Notes: generated by a model not told the origin, from the sequence alone. A stretch of 64,000 nucleotides of DNA from CAYMCO01 sp964388955 (GCA_964388955.1 CAYMCO010000001.1:186001-250000); one strand, 5' to 3'; positions 24,402 to 33,807 are shown, counted from the first letter of the stretch. A program made the numbers and translations.

Positions 24402-24460
24402 GGGGACGGGGGAGCGGCACTGCCCCGTCCCCCAGGGACCTCTCCCCCTCACCCAACGAC
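24402..24460 (+). repeat. dispersed GC hairpin element A, copy 1 (diverged)
   Basis: GGGGACGGGG at 24402-24411 pairs perfectly with CCCCGTCCCC at 24423-24432. A C-rich tail, CTCTCCCCCTCACCCAACGAC, follows in the same order as at 32424-32490 and 40187-40246. Confidence 0.45.
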
Positions 24461-24608
24461 AAGCCCACCGCGGAGGGCGGTCCAGGCAAGTTGCGGGAGG
24501 GTGAGCAAGGGGGGAGGGGGCATGTGCATGCCTGGGCCTCGACCTGCAGGGCACCTGGTTCAAGCGCACCCCGCAGGGCCTCGCCCCCCAAGTCGGAACA
24601 CACCCGCA

Positions 24609-24637
24609 TTGACAGCCGCTCCCCGGCTGGGTAAACT
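24609..24637 (+). promoter_or_regulatory. sigma-A-type promoter of dgt-greA
   Basis: A consensus TTGACA at 24609-24614, a 17-base spacer and TAAACT at 24632-24637. The start point would be near 24644, and GAGGAG precedes the dgt ATG at 24665. Confidence 0.7.
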
Positions 24638-24664
24638 GCCTTCTCAGGGACCAGTGAGGAGAAC

Positions 24665-25816
24665 ATGGGCTACACGAGGCAGGAAATCGAGCACTTCGAA
24701 GACCAGCACCTCGCCCCCTACGGGTTCCGCAGCGCGATGTCCCGTGGCCGGGAGTTTCCCGAGGAAGAGCCTCAATATCGCACCTGCTTCCAACGGGATC
24801 GGGACCGCATCCTGCACACTACCGCCTTTCGTCGGCTCGAATACAAGACCCAGGTCTTCGTCACGGGGGAGGGTGACTATTATCGCACTCGATTGACCCA
24901 CACGCTGGAGGTGGCTCAGATCGGCCGGACCATCGCTCGCGCCCTGGGCGGGAACGAGGATCTGGAAGAGGCGATCTGCCTTGCCCATGATCTCGGGCAC
25001 GCGGCCTTCGGTCATGCAGGCGAGAGCACCTTGAGGCACCTCATGCGCGACCACGGCGGATTCGACCACAACCGCCAATCCCTGCGCATCGTGACGGAGC
25101 TCGAAAACCGCTATCCCGATTTTCCCGGTCTCAATCTGACATGGGAGCTGCGCGAAGGTATCGTGAAGCACGAGACCGAGTACGACATCTCTGAAGCCGC
25201 GGATTACGAGCCGCAGAAACGCGGCCATCTCGAGGCTCAGATCGCCAATGTGGCCGACGAGCTCGCCTATACCGCGCACGACCTGGATGACGGGCTGCGC
25301 CAGGGATTCCTCACCCCGTTCCAGCTTCACGGTGTCGGCCTTTGGGAGATGCTGCGTGACAGCATCCGGTGGGATGGATATGAACTGGACGATTTGACAC
25401 GCCACCGCCTGATCCGTCGTTTGATTGGCATCGAAGTGCGCGACATCATCGAAACAACGGACGAGGCGCTCATGCGCACCGGAGTCGATTCCGTCGAGGC
25501 GGTGCAAATGCTGTCTGAAAACGTAGTGCGGTTCTCTCCCCACCTCAGCGAGATGAACAGCGAGCTGAAGACCTTCCTGTTCAACAACGTGTACAAACAC
25601 TTTCGCGTTTTGCGGATGCAAACCAAAGCAGAACGTATTCTGACTGATTTGTTCAACGCCTACGTCGAGAGCCCCATGATTCTCCCATTCGAGGTTCAGG
25701 AGCGTGCCACATCCGCCGGCCTCGAGAGAACCGTGTGTGACTATATCGCCGGCATGACGGATCGGTTTGCTTTGCTCGAGCATGGTCGGCTCTTCGATCC
25801 CAAAATGCAGACTTGA
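24665..25816 (+). CDS. dgt: deoxyguanosinetriphosphate triphosphohydrolase-like HD protein
   Basis: This HD-superfamily phosphohydrolase removes triphosphate from dNTPs. The 383-residue length fits the type-2 dGTPase-like group. The metal site is visible as RLTHTLEVAQ, then CLAHDLGHAAFGHAGE (HD plus extra His), with a later Asp in ANVADELAYTAHDLDDG. FRRLEYKTQVF near residue 55 is also diagnostic. It has a consensus promoter and lies 12 bases before greA, so both are co-transcribed. Role: dNTP pool control; strict dGTP specificity cannot be read from the sequence. Confidence 0.95.
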   Translation: MGYTRQEIEHFEDQHLAPYGFRSAMSRGREFPEEEPQYRTCFQRDRDRILHTTAFRRLEYKTQVFVTGEGDYYRTRLTHTLEVAQIGRTIARALGGNEDLEEAICLAHDLGHAAFGHAGESTLRHLMRDHGGFDHNRQSLRIVTELENRYPDFPGLNLTWELREGIVKHETEYDISEAADYEPQKRGHLEAQIANVADELAYTAHDLDDGLRQGFLTPFQLHGVGLWEMLRDSIRWDGYELDDLTRHRLIRRLIGIEVRDIIETTDEALMRTGVDSVEAVQMLSENVVRFSPHLSEMNSELKTFLFNNVYKHFRVLRMQTKAERILTDLFNAYVESPMILPFEVQERATSAGLERTVCDYIAGMTDRFALLEHGRLFDPKMQT

Positions 25817-25828
25817 GTTGGAGTTGGT

Positions 25829-26296
25829 ATGGAAGAACCCGAATACCTTCTAACCAAAGAAGGGGCTGAATCGCTGCGCAAACAGCTGTCGGAACTCAAA
25901 GGCCCACGCCGGGACGAGATTGCCCGCCGATTGCGCCATGCAATCCAACAGGGCGATCTTTCCGAAAACGCGAACTACATCTCCGCAAAGGAGGACCAGG
26001 CCTTCCTCGAGGGAAAGATCCAGGAGATCGAGACTGTACTCCGCTATGCCACCATCGTCGAGGACGAGGAGCATCCGGAAGTCGTGAAGGTTGGACGCTC
26101 TGTGACGGTGTCGGAGGAGGGATTTGAGCCCGAAGTTTTCCACATCGTCGGGGTGAAGGAAGCCGACCCGACGGCCCACAAGATCTCCCACGAGTCGCCC
26201 ATCGGGAAGGCTCTCATGGGCAAACGGGCCGGTGATACGGCGATTGCCCATACGCCGAGCGGCGACCTGCGCTTCAAGATCCTCCGAATCTCGTAG
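25829..26296 (+). CDS. greA: transcription elongation factor GreA
   Basis: GreA rescues backtracked RNA polymerase by stimulating transcript cleavage. The 155-residue protein has the N-terminal coiled coil with the acidic tip QGDLSENANYISAKEDQ (about residues 41-57), which positions Mg2+ in the polymerase active site. The C-terminal FKBP-like domain ends HTPSGDLRFKIL. It follows dgt by 12 bases, with a weak GAG-type ribosome site, and is followed by a terminator-like hairpin. Confidence 0.97.
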   Translation: MEEPEYLLTKEGAESLRKQLSELKGPRRDEIARRLRHAIQQGDLSENANYISAKEDQAFLEGKIQEIETVLRYATIVEDEEHPEVVKVGRSVTVSEEGFEPEVFHIVGVKEADPTAHKISHESPIGKALMGKRAGDTAIAHTPSGDLRFKILRIS

Positions 26297-26343
26297 CTGT
26301 CAAACCGGTTCCCAACGCGGTGAATCCCGGGCCACCAGAATCG

Positions 26344-26376
26344 AACGGGCGAGCATCCGCCCGCCCGTTTGTCCCT
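26344..26376 (+). terminator. hairpin terminator after greA
   Basis: AACGGGCG (26344-26351) pairs with CGCCCGTT (26362-26369), followed by TGTCCCTT. It lies between convergent genes and may act on both strands. Confidence 0.55.
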
Positions 26377-26413
26377 TCGTCTTTCGGTCGGCCCGGCAGC
26401 GGTTGGCCGTCGG

Positions 26414-27451
26414 CTAGATTTCCGGCCCTCGCTTGAAGGCCGTCAGTTCCAGAGTTACGCGCTCAAAGAAGCTCTCGCCAGGAAGCGCGCCCTGCCCGTA
26501 AACGATATCCACCACCCTCGCTTCCACTTCCAACGAAGCCGTCTGAAGCAAGATCGTCTTTCCGCTCTCCGCCAGCACCGGCTCGCCTTTCGCGGACAAT
26601 CGGGAAAGGCTCTCTTGGTCCTCGAAGGCATAGCGGCTCATCAGCACCTTCGTCACCGTCTGGATGTCATTCTTGTCGAAAAGCCATATCTCACAGGCGG
26701 ACACCTTCTTTGGTTCCCCCACGCCGATCACATCTCCGATGCCCACTCCGCACTCCCCCAAGAAATCACCGGCCGGGCTCTCGATGCTGAAGGAGTCATC
26801 ATACAAATCGTCCCCGAGCGTGTAGGTCGTGCGGAATGTTCCCAGCGGTTCAGCTACATCCTCAGGCTCGTCAAAGCCGGTGGGCTCTTCGACGACATAT
26901 GCATCCAGACGATCAAAGCTGACCTCATGCGCTGCGCTGGGGGCATAATCGTCGAAGCCGGTCTCTTCTGCCGCGCGAGACCGTATGAAGAATACTCCCG
27001 CTCCGGCAACGCCCATGAGGGCCAACACGGCACCAACGGTTATCAAGCCGCGCGCCCAGCCCGGCAATCCCGCGGCTTCCGTTGGGCCGGACGCGGCTGT
27101 CTGCGCGGCATCAGTCTCGTATATTTCGACGATGGCGTGGAAATTCTGGACCGCGGTCGGATCGAGACTCTGGGGCGACGCCCCCACCCCGGCCAGCGCA
27201 TCCGCTGCGTGCACCCCCAGCGCCTCGTAGCGCTGAACGGCCTTGTCCACATCCTGGTCTTCCGAATAGGCAGCGATGGCCATCCGCATGTAGTCCACAC
27301 GCAGGTCCTCGCGCAGCTGCTCGGGGGTGCCGTTCACCCACTGAACTGGCGCGATCACATAGCCGAAGAGCAATCCGATCCCGATCCCGGCTGCCAGCGC
27401 CACTGCGGCGATGACCCACACCCGCTCTCCCAACGACTGCAGCAGTTCCAT
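26414..27451 (-). CDS. uncharacterised two-helix membrane protein, 345 aa
   Basis: I do not recognise the family. Visible parts are an N-terminal membrane segment (about residues 12-36), a polar region with helical LREDLRVDYMRMAIAAYSEDQD (about 46-67), a second membrane segment (about 132-156), and a C-terminal cytoplasmic or extracellular beta-rich domain (about 190-345). The last domain includes acidic TLGDDLYDDSFSIES and a single Cys pair (GECGVG, SACEIW). The arrangement suggests a membrane-tethered sensor or scaffold. SD-like GGAGGAGTG precedes the ATG. It is transcribed in the same direction as topA but downstream of it. No function is proposed. Confidence 0.7.
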   Translation of the reverse strand: MELLQSLGERVWVIAAVALAAGIGIGLLFGYVIAPVQWVNGTPEQLREDLRVDYMRMAIAAYSEDQDVDKAVQRYEALGVHAADALAGVGASPQSLDPTAVQNFHAIVEIYETDAAQTAASGPTEAAGLPGWARGLITVGAVLALMGVAGAGVFFIRSRAAEETGFDDYAPSAAHEVSFDRLDAYVVEEPTGFDEPEDVAEPLGTFRTTYTLGDDLYDDSFSIESPAGDFLGECGVGIGDVIGVGEPKKVSACEIWLFDKNDIQTVTKVLMSRYAFEDQESLSRLSAKGEPVLAESGKTILLQTASLEVEARVVDIVYGQGALPGESFFERVTLELTAFKRGPEI

Positions 27452-27564
27452 GGCTTTTCACTCCTCCCGATGATGATCAGGCCCTCCGTGATAGCCCCGG
27501 AGATATCATCTTGCGTGAGGCAGTGGATGACCTTTGGCCCAGGGCATCCAAAGAGTTGCAGCTT

Positions 27565-29919
27565 TCATGCCATATCGCGTCGTAATCCCGGGATCTCCGA
27601 CATTTCGAATTCGCTGCCGCATGCCGTGCAGGTCGCCCTGTCCGAATCATCCTGCACCAGCAGGCTCCCACATCTCGGGCATGGTGTGGGAATCGGTCGC
27701 TTCCAGGTGCTGAATTCGCACTCCGGGTAGTTCTCACACCCGTAGAACTTGCGGCCTCGTCTCGTCCTGCGCTCCACAAGCTCACCGCCATCCTTCGGGC
27801 AGCGGACCCCGATGCGCTCCAACCAAGGCTCGGTATAGCGGCATTCCGGGAAGTTGGAGCATCCGATGAATTTTCCATAGCGGCCGCGCCGAACCACGAG
27901 CTGACCTCCGCACTCAGGACAGGTCCGATCGAGCTTCTCCGGCTCGATTCGCACTTCCGGCATTTCCTCGCGAGCTTCCTCCAACTGCTTCGCGAATGGG
28001 CCATAGAATTCCCGCACCACCTCCACCCAACCAATTTCGCCGTCGGCGATGCGGTCGAGATCTTGCTCCATGCGGGCAGTGAAGCCGGTGTCGACGATAT
28101 TCGGGAAATGCTCCACCAGCAGATCATTCACTATTATGCCGATTTCCGTGGGCTTCATCCTTCTCCCCTCGCGCTGCACGTAGTTGCGCTGATGGAGAGT
28201 GCTGATAATGGGCGCATAGGTTGATGGGCGGCCGATGCCATATTCCTCGAGAGCCTTCACCAGACTTGCCTCTGAGAAGCGCGCGGGCGGCTGAGTGAAG
28301 TGCTGATCCGGGAAGAGGTCAAGGAGCTCCAGCTCGTCGCCGTCGCGCACCTCCGGCAGTTGCTCCATAAGATCCTCACGCCCGGCTTTGCGCTTGCCTC
28401 CGGCGGCGGCAGCCGGACTCTCTTCATACAGCTTCAGAAAACCCGCGAAGCGCAGGCTCGATGCCGATACCCGCAATTCGTAGGTATGAACGCGGGATTC
28501 TCCGTCGACGATGATGCTCAGGGTGTCATAGACGGCTGGTTTCATCTGGGAGGCCACAAACCGGTTCCAAATCAGCGTGTACAGCTTCAATTGGTTCGCG
28601 CTCAGGTGTTTCTTCATCATCTCCGGCGTTCGAAACACCGACGTCGGCCGAATGGCTTCGTGGGCCTCTTGGGCCCGCTTCGTCTTCGTATGATAGGTCG
28701 GCGCTCTTGCGGGCAAGTAGGCACGCCCGAATTCCCTCTCGATAAGCTTCCGCGCCTCCCCCTGTGCCTGTTTCGATACCTGGGTTGAATCCGTGCGCAT
28801 GTAGGTGATCAACCCGATCGCCTCGCGGCCGGCGAGTTCAACACCCTCGTATAGCTGCTGTGCGACCCGCATCGTCCGCCGAGTGCTGAAGCGGAATTTC
28901 CGGCTGGCATCCTGCTGCAATGTGCTGGTTGTGAAGGGCGCCGAAGGCCTGCGGGCGCGCGTGCCGCGCTTGACCCTGCCCACTCGATAAGCCGCCCCCC
29001 GCATGTCCGCCAATACAGGTTCGACGCTTTCCCAGTCCCCCAACTCCGGATCCTTGTGATCCAGTCTTGTCAACTCCGCCCGGAATCTCGGCGGCTTATC
29101 CGGCGCCAGGAATTCCCCCTCGATAGACCAGTATTCCTCGGGCACGAAGGCATCGATCTCACGCTCACGATCCACAATCAACCGCAGAGCGACGGATTGC
29201 ACCCGGCCGGCTGACAGCCGGCTCTTTACCTTCTCCCAAAGCAATGGGCTCAGTTTGTATCCAACCAGCCGATCCAAAATGCGGCGCGCCTGCTGCGCAT
29301 ACACAAGATCATAATTGATGCACCGCGGGTGAGAGAAGGCGGCCTGGATGGCGGAATCGGTGATCTCATGAAAGACCACCCGCTCGCATTCTGCATCATC
29401 TGCACCGATGGCCTCGATGAGGTGCCAGGCGATCGCCTCCCCCTCTCGATCCGGATCGGTGGCCAGGAAGATCTCCTTCGAGCGTGAGGCGGCAGCCTTC
29501 AGATCCTTCACAACCTCTCGCTTCTCATTGGGCACCCGATACCGGGGCTCGAAATCGTTGTCCACATCAACGGAAAGCTTGGAGCGCAGCAAGTCACGCA
29601 CGTGGCCGACAGATGCGCGCACGTCGTAATCTTTTCCCAAGAAACGGCCGACCGTGCGCGCTTTCGCCGGGGATTCCACAATAACCAGACGATCGATGGG
29701 TTTCCTCCCTTTGCCATCGGCTCCGCTGCCCCTGCGCGCTCTTCTCTTCGGTTCTGGCGGCTGCAAGCCCTCATGCGCGGGCGTCCTGCCCATACGGTAC
29801 AGATTTGTGCCGCAAACCGCGCATTTTCCACGCGTCGCGGGCGCGCCAGAGGCGGTGAATGTCGGCTGCGCTTCGACGAGCGGCCTTTTTTGCTTGCACC
29901 TCACGCAATAAGCTTCCAC
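27565..29919 (-). CDS. topA: DNA topoisomerase I with N-terminal zinc ribbon
   Basis: This type IA enzyme relaxes negative supercoils through a 5'-phosphotyrosine intermediate. Residues 1-45 form an extra zinc ribbon (YCVRCK, then CAVCG) resembling DUF5679, linked by a basic region to the TOPRIM domain (RLVIVESPAKARTVGRFL, LATDPDREGEAIAWHL). The active-site tyrosine lies in GLITYMRTDST. The C-terminus holds three further Cys-type ribbons (CPECG, CPKDGGE and CPRCG regions). The 784-residue product is complete; the GTG start has AGGGAG upstream. manC and dprA precede it in the same orientation with gaps of 10 and 3 bases. Fusion of the small ribbon is the unusual point. Confidence 0.96.
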   Translation of the reverse strand: MEAYCVRCKQKRPLVEAQPTFTASGAPATRGKCAVCGTNLYRMGRTPAHEGLQPPEPKRRARRGSGADGKGRKPIDRLVIVESPAKARTVGRFLGKDYDVRASVGHVRDLLRSKLSVDVDNDFEPRYRVPNEKREVVKDLKAAASRSKEIFLATDPDREGEAIAWHLIEAIGADDAECERVVFHEITDSAIQAAFSHPRCINYDLVYAQQARRILDRLVGYKLSPLLWEKVKSRLSAGRVQSVALRLIVDREREIDAFVPEEYWSIEGEFLAPDKPPRFRAELTRLDHKDPELGDWESVEPVLADMRGAAYRVGRVKRGTRARRPSAPFTTSTLQQDASRKFRFSTRRTMRVAQQLYEGVELAGREAIGLITYMRTDSTQVSKQAQGEARKLIEREFGRAYLPARAPTYHTKTKRAQEAHEAIRPTSVFRTPEMMKKHLSANQLKLYTLIWNRFVASQMKPAVYDTLSIIVDGESRVHTYELRVSASSLRFAGFLKLYEESPAAAAGGKRKAGREDLMEQLPEVRDGDELELLDLFPDQHFTQPPARFSEASLVKALEEYGIGRPSTYAPIISTLHQRNYVQREGRRMKPTEIGIIVNDLLVEHFPNIVDTGFTARMEQDLDRIADGEIGWVEVVREFYGPFAKQLEEAREEMPEVRIEPEKLDRTCPECGGQLVVRRGRYGKFIGCSNFPECRYTEPWLERIGVRCPKDGGELVERRTRRGRKFYGCENYPECEFSTWKRPIPTPCPRCGSLLVQDDSDRATCTACGSEFEMSEIPGLRRDMA

Positions 29920-29929
29920 AAGTCTCTCC

Positions 29930-31027
29930 CTAAAGGTACTTCCCCAAATCTCTGCCTTCCAACTCTTCTACCAGTGCCTTCACCCGCTCTGCCTCCCCAC
30001 GCGGGCAGACCAACAACGCATCTCCAGCATCCACGATGATGACATCCCGCATTCCCAGGACCGCGATCAACCTTCCGCCCCCGCCGGACGTCTCTTGAAA
30101 GACCAGGCTATCCTGCGTGTCGACCAACAAGCTTTCCCCGGCCCGGACCAGGTTTCCATTATCATCCTTTGGCCCGAGATCGATCAGCCGGTCCCAGGTA
30201 CCGATATCATGCCAGCCAAGTTCGCCGCTTTCGATGACCGTGACACCCTCAGCCTTCTCCATGACCCCAAAGTCGATGGTTTCGCTCTCCAAGCGCGCCC
30301 ATTCTCGAGCCAGCACTTCCCGCTCCTCAGGCGCTCCCCGAACTCGCGCGTACTGCGCAAGCGCCTCCCCCAGATCCGGCATCCAACGTCCGATCTCCTC
30401 CAGGGCGCGGCTCACCCGCCAGATAAACATGCCCGAGTTCCAGGCATATTCCCCGCTGGCCAAGAACTCCCGGGCGCGCCCAAGCGGCGGCTTCTCCGTG
30501 AAGCCGAGAGACTCGTACACATCAAACGCGCCGTACTCCCCCAGCGGCTCGCCGACATGGATGTATCCGTAGCCCGTGGAAGGATACGTGGGGCGGATGC
30601 CCAGAGTCACCAACCTGCCTTCCTCGGCCACCTCGTAGGCCGCCCGGAGCAGATCTCGGAAGCGACCCTCCTCGGTGATCAGGTGATCCGCTGTCAGGTT
30701 GGCCATCACCGCGCCCGGGTGGACGGTGTCCAAGTGAGCCGCCGCGAGTCCGATCACGGCCGCAGTTCCCTTGGGGGCCGGCTCGGGCAGGTAGTTCTCG
30801 GGCGGGATCTCCGGCGCCTGCCGACGCAGCAGATCGACCTGCGCAGGCACGGTGGCGATCAGAATACGCTGCGCGGGCACCACAGGCAGCAGCCGATCGA
30901 TCGCCATCTGGAAGAGCGTGCGACCATCGAAGAGGCGAAGGCTCTGCTTCGGCCGGGAAATCCGGGAGAGCGGCCAGAGGCGCGTGCCCCCTCCACCCGC
31001 CATGATCACCATGTAGTAGTTATCCAT
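29930..31027 (-). CDS. manC: mannose-1-phosphate guanylyltransferase
   Basis: This nucleotidyltransferase makes GDP-mannose from mannose-1-phosphate and GTP for glycans and compatible solutes. The N-terminus carries the GGGGTRLWPLSR nucleotide-binding loop. The middle shows the FTEKPPLGRAREFL and WNSGMFIWR motifs of the GDP-mannose pyrophosphorylase group, and WHDIGTWD is also typical. The 365-residue product lacks the long C-terminal isomerase domain of bifunctional enzymes. It lies 3 bases downstream of dprA and 10 bases upstream of topA, so the three likely share a message. The partner genes for its pathway are not in the window. Confidence 0.93.
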   Translation of the reverse strand: MDNYYMVIMAGGGGTRLWPLSRISRPKQSLRLFDGRTLFQMAIDRLLPVVPAQRILIATVPAQVDLLRRQAPEIPPENYLPEPAPKGTAAVIGLAAAHLDTVHPGAVMANLTADHLITEEGRFRDLLRAAYEVAEEGRLVTLGIRPTYPSTGYGYIHVGEPLGEYGAFDVYESLGFTEKPPLGRAREFLASGEYAWNSGMFIWRVSRALEEIGRWMPDLGEALAQYARVRGAPEEREVLAREWARLESETIDFGVMEKAEGVTVIESGELGWHDIGTWDRLIDLGPKDDNGNLVRAGESLLVDTQDSLVFQETSGGGGRLIAVLGMRDVIIVDAGDALLVCPRGEAERVKALVEELEGRDLGKYL

Positions 31028-31030
31028 GTA

Positions 31031-32143
31031 CTATTCCACTCTATACCCGGGCGACGCCTCACGGGCGATGACGTAGGTCATCCCGCCCGCCTGCTGGGCG
31101 CGCCCTTTAAGCTCGAGCATCGCCAGCGCGCTGGTCACGGCCGAAATAGGCAGCCCGCAGCGAGCCCCCAATTCATCGACATGGACCGGATCCTCTCCGA
31201 GTTCCTGAAAGATCGCCCGCTCCACATCGTCCTCCGGCAGCTCCAGTTGAATCGCCTCCTGGCGCACAACCACATCCATATTCAACGCCTCGATCACATC
31301 TTGGGGGGAGATCAAGATCTGCGCTCCTGCCTGGATCAGCTTATGGCATCCGCGGCTGGAATGGCTATGGATGCTTCCCGGGACCGCAAACACATCCCGG
31401 CCTTGCTCCGCGGCGAAATTCGCGGTGATGAGCGCTCCGCTGGTTTCCCCCGCTTCGACCACAACCACGACCAAGGCCAGGCCGGAAATGATCCGATTCC
31501 TAGGGGGAAAGTTCTTCGCTTCGGGGCGCACACCCAGCGCGTACTCGCTGATCACAGCGCCCGATTCCACGATTTCAGCGGCCAATCTGCGGTGTTCGGG
31601 CGGGTAGATGCGGTCCACTCCCGATCCCAGCACCGCGATCGTGCGCCCGCCGGCATCCAGCGCCCCACGATGGGCGATGCCATCCACGCCCCGCGCCAGC
31701 CCAGACACCACGGTGATCCCGTTCGCGCCAAGCAGTTCGCCAAGCTCCTGCGCCACTCTCCGCCCGTAGGAAGACATGCGCCGGGTCCCCACGACGGCAA
31801 CCGCAAAGCGATCCTCCGCCACCAACTCGCCGGACACATAGATCACAGGCGGGGGAGCATCCAACTCACGCAGCCGGTCGGGGTAATCCAGATCCTCCCA
31901 AGTCAGCAGATGAAAGCCGCCCGCCTCGATACGCGCCAGCTCTGCCTCCAAATCCGCTTCGCGCCGCGTCTTAACCAATTCATCGACAACCGGCCGCGGC
32001 AGGCCCACCGCGTACAAGTGCTCGCTGGGGGCGTTCCAAGCCCGCTCCACATCCCCAAACGCATCGATCAGCCGCCGCAAGCGAGCCGCACCAATCCCAC
32101 TGGCGAGGCTGAATCCCACCCAAAACCGTCTTGACTCGTCCAT
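31031..32143 (-). CDS. dprA: DNA-processing protein DprA/Smf
   Basis: DprA binds incoming single-stranded DNA and loads RecA in natural transformation. The 370-residue protein has an N-terminal SAM-like helical domain, the Rossmann core (VAVVGTRRMSSYG, VVSGLARGVDGIAH, RNRIISGLA, SGALITANFAAEQGR), and a C-terminal winged-helix DprA-WH domain (about residues 305-360). It is first in the dprA-manC-topA run. dprA-topA proximity is common in bacteria. No other competence genes are present here. Confidence 0.95.
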   Translation of the reverse strand: MDESRRFWVGFSLASGIGAARLRRLIDAFGDVERAWNAPSEHLYAVGLPRPVVDELVKTRREADLEAELARIEAGGFHLLTWEDLDYPDRLRELDAPPPVIYVSGELVAEDRFAVAVVGTRRMSSYGRRVAQELGELLGANGITVVSGLARGVDGIAHRGALDAGGRTIAVLGSGVDRIYPPEHRRLAAEIVESGAVISEYALGVRPEAKNFPPRNRIISGLALVVVVVEAGETSGALITANFAAEQGRDVFAVPGSIHSHSSRGCHKLIQAGAQILISPQDVIEALNMDVVVRQEAIQLELPEDDVERAIFQELGEDPVHVDELGARCGLPISAVTSALAMLELKGRAQQAGGMTYVIAREASPGYRVE

Positions 32144-32589
32144 TTTGTCGTCTTCTCGTCGGAGTCGGAAGCGGAGTTGGCCGAGGATACCATGCGACTT
32201 TTGCGAGCGTCAAGGCGCCGGCTGCCACAGGGTGCCTACCGCATTGGGGGGCAACGCCCTCGCAATCGAGGGCCGGGTATCCGAATACCCCCATCCCCTC
32301 AATCCCCCTCCCCATCATGCCGGCTCCTCTTTCCCTGGTCCTCCGAGGCTTGGGGGGGGAGAAATCCCTGGCCCTCCGTGACTATGATGGTTAAACACCA
32401 GCATGTGAAGATTTGGGATCGAGGGGGGCGGAGGAGTGGCACTCCCCCGCCCCCTGGCTCAACCTACCCCTCCCCCCACGACGACCTGGGTATGGAGGAG
32501 GCTAGAAGGAGGTTGCGCGCCGCGACTCTCTTCGATCGACGGCCGATGGTTCACCCGCAACCGGTTGCCCGCCGCTGGATGGTCGTCAC
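32144..32589. other. non-coding region between dprA and thiI
   Basis: No gene is supported. It carries hairpin element A at 32424-32490 and other G- or C-runs such as those near 32350-32365. It should contain the promoter of the dprA run at its left edge, but no convincing hexamers were found. Confidence 0.5.
32424..32490 (+). repeat. dispersed GC hairpin element A, copy 2
   Basis: A hairpin (GGGGGGCGG at 32424-32432 with CCGCCCCC at 32448-32455) is followed by TGGCTCAACCTACCCCTCC and ACGACGACCTGG. The tail matches 40187-40246 closely, roughly four in five positions by eye. Confidence 0.6.
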
Positions 32590-33807
32590 TCACTGCTCAT
32601 AGCCCGATGCAGGCGCCTCCGTGCCCTCCGGAACGGCATCAAACGGGACGAACCGCACGCCTTCTGCTGTCGGATCTGGATAGCTGTATGAGACCGTCTC
32701 CGCGAGCGCCTCACGCATCAGCCTTTCCAAATCCAGTTGCGCCTCAATGCGCTCGACCACATCCAGATGGGCGCGCGTGGATGGGTTGCGGGCGATGATG
32801 GAGCAGCAGTCTTTGTAGCCTCGAGTCGCGAGAGAGAAGACTCCGATGCGCTTCGCCAGGCGGATGATCTCAAGTTTGTCGTAGGCAATCAACGGCCGAA
32901 ACAGGACCCCCTCCACAGTTTCGTTGACCGCGGCCAGGTTCTCGAGAGTCTGAGACGCCACCTGCCCAAGGCTGTCCCCGGAGAATATTCCCAACGCGCC
33001 GCGCATCCCCCCGAGGCGCTCCGCCACTCGAGCCATAAATCGCCGAAAGACCACCAGTTCATGCCGTCGATCGCGACCCTTCAGCCCCGCAGTGGCAAGC
33101 TCAAATCCGTGGTAGGGAACGTAATGGACCGCCAAATGGGGGATATATCGGCTGAGGCTCCTCGCCAGTGGCCCGATCTTATGTGAGTGGGCCGCTTCAG
33201 CGGAGGACAGCGCATAGAAATGTACCAATTCGACCCTCGCGCCCCGCTTGGCCATCAAATAGGGTGCACAGGCCGAATCGATCCCCCCCGAGAACAATCC
33301 CATCAGGGTCCCCGCGGTCCCCACAGGCAAGCCTCCGGGCCCGCGCTTGCGGCTTGTATACACGAAGGCCTCGGGGATAGTCACCTCGACATACACGACC
33401 AGATCGGGGTCGTCCAAATCGACCTGCAGCCCGGTGGCCAGGCGCACGCGGTCACCCACCTTCGCGGCCAGCTCCTGCGAGCCAAAGGCAAAGCGTTTAT
33501 CGGCCACTTTGGCCCGCACGGCAAATGTCCGCTGACCGGACAGCGCGCCCTTGGCCGCTCGTTCTGCCAGATCTGAAATCCGCCCCGCATCCGCCTCGGT
33601 CTCCAGGGCCCGCGTCCACCAGGCGATGCCAAACACATCGCTCAGATCTAGGTCTGCCCTGGAGTGCACAACGATTCGCCCCCGCAGGCGACGGGAGCGC
33701 TGAATAGGGTGCTGCGCCCGAATATTGTGGATCAACTGGCGTTCGAATTCCGGACGGTTGCGGCCCTTCAATCCGATTTCCGCGTAGTGTACGAGGTAGG
33801 TTATCAT
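32590..33807 (-). CDS. thiI: tRNA 4-thiouridine synthetase ThiI
   Basis: ThiI adenylates U8 of tRNA and inserts sulfur, and in some bacteria also feeds thiazole synthesis. The 405-residue protein starts at ATG 33807 (MITYLVHYAEIGLKGRNRPEF). The domains are an N-terminal ferredoxin-like part, THUMP (about 60-165), and an ATP-pyrophosphatase with the PP-loop LFSGGIDSACA. KDCCSIIARNPSTRA carries the cysteine usually involved in persulfide handling. There is no C-terminal rhodanese domain, as in many non-enteric ThiI proteins. A -10 lies nine bases before the ATG, so the mRNA appears leaderless. Sulfur presumably comes from the desulfurase at 14595-15767. Confidence 0.94.
   Translation of the reverse strand: MITYLVHYAEIGLKGRNRPEFERQLIHNIRAQHPIQRSRRLRGRIVVHSRADLDLSDVFGIAWWTRALETEADAGRISDLAERAAKGALSGQRTFAVRAKVADKRFAFGSQELAAKVGDRVRLATGLQVDLDDPDLVVYVEVTIPEAFVYTSRKRGPGGLPVGTAGTLMGLFSGGIDSACAPYLMAKRGARVELVHFYALSSAEAAHSHKIGPLARSLSRYIPHLAVHYVPYHGFELATAGLKGRDRRHELVVFRRFMARVAERLGGMRGALGIFSGDSLGQVASQTLENLAAVNETVEGVLFRPLIAYDKLEIIRLAKRIGVFSLATRGYKDCCSIIARNPSTRAHLDVVERIEAQLDLERLMREALAETVSYSYPDPTAEGVRFVPFDAVPEGTEAPASGYEQ

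Larger units (their letters stand above)
24109..24608. other. non-coding divergent region between SCP2 and dgt
   Basis: No credible gene. It holds two dispersed hairpin elements (24178-24224 and 24402-24460), homopolymeric G/C tracts, and the dgt promoter at its right edge. Open frames here are out of character, proline- and arginine-rich, and lack ribosome sites. Confidence 0.6.

Noticed and set aside
24665..25816. Broad HD-domain protein with unspecified function
   Set aside because: The FRRLEYKTQVF and ordered H...HD...D motifs plus length support the dGTPase-like family; only the exact dNTP preference is open.
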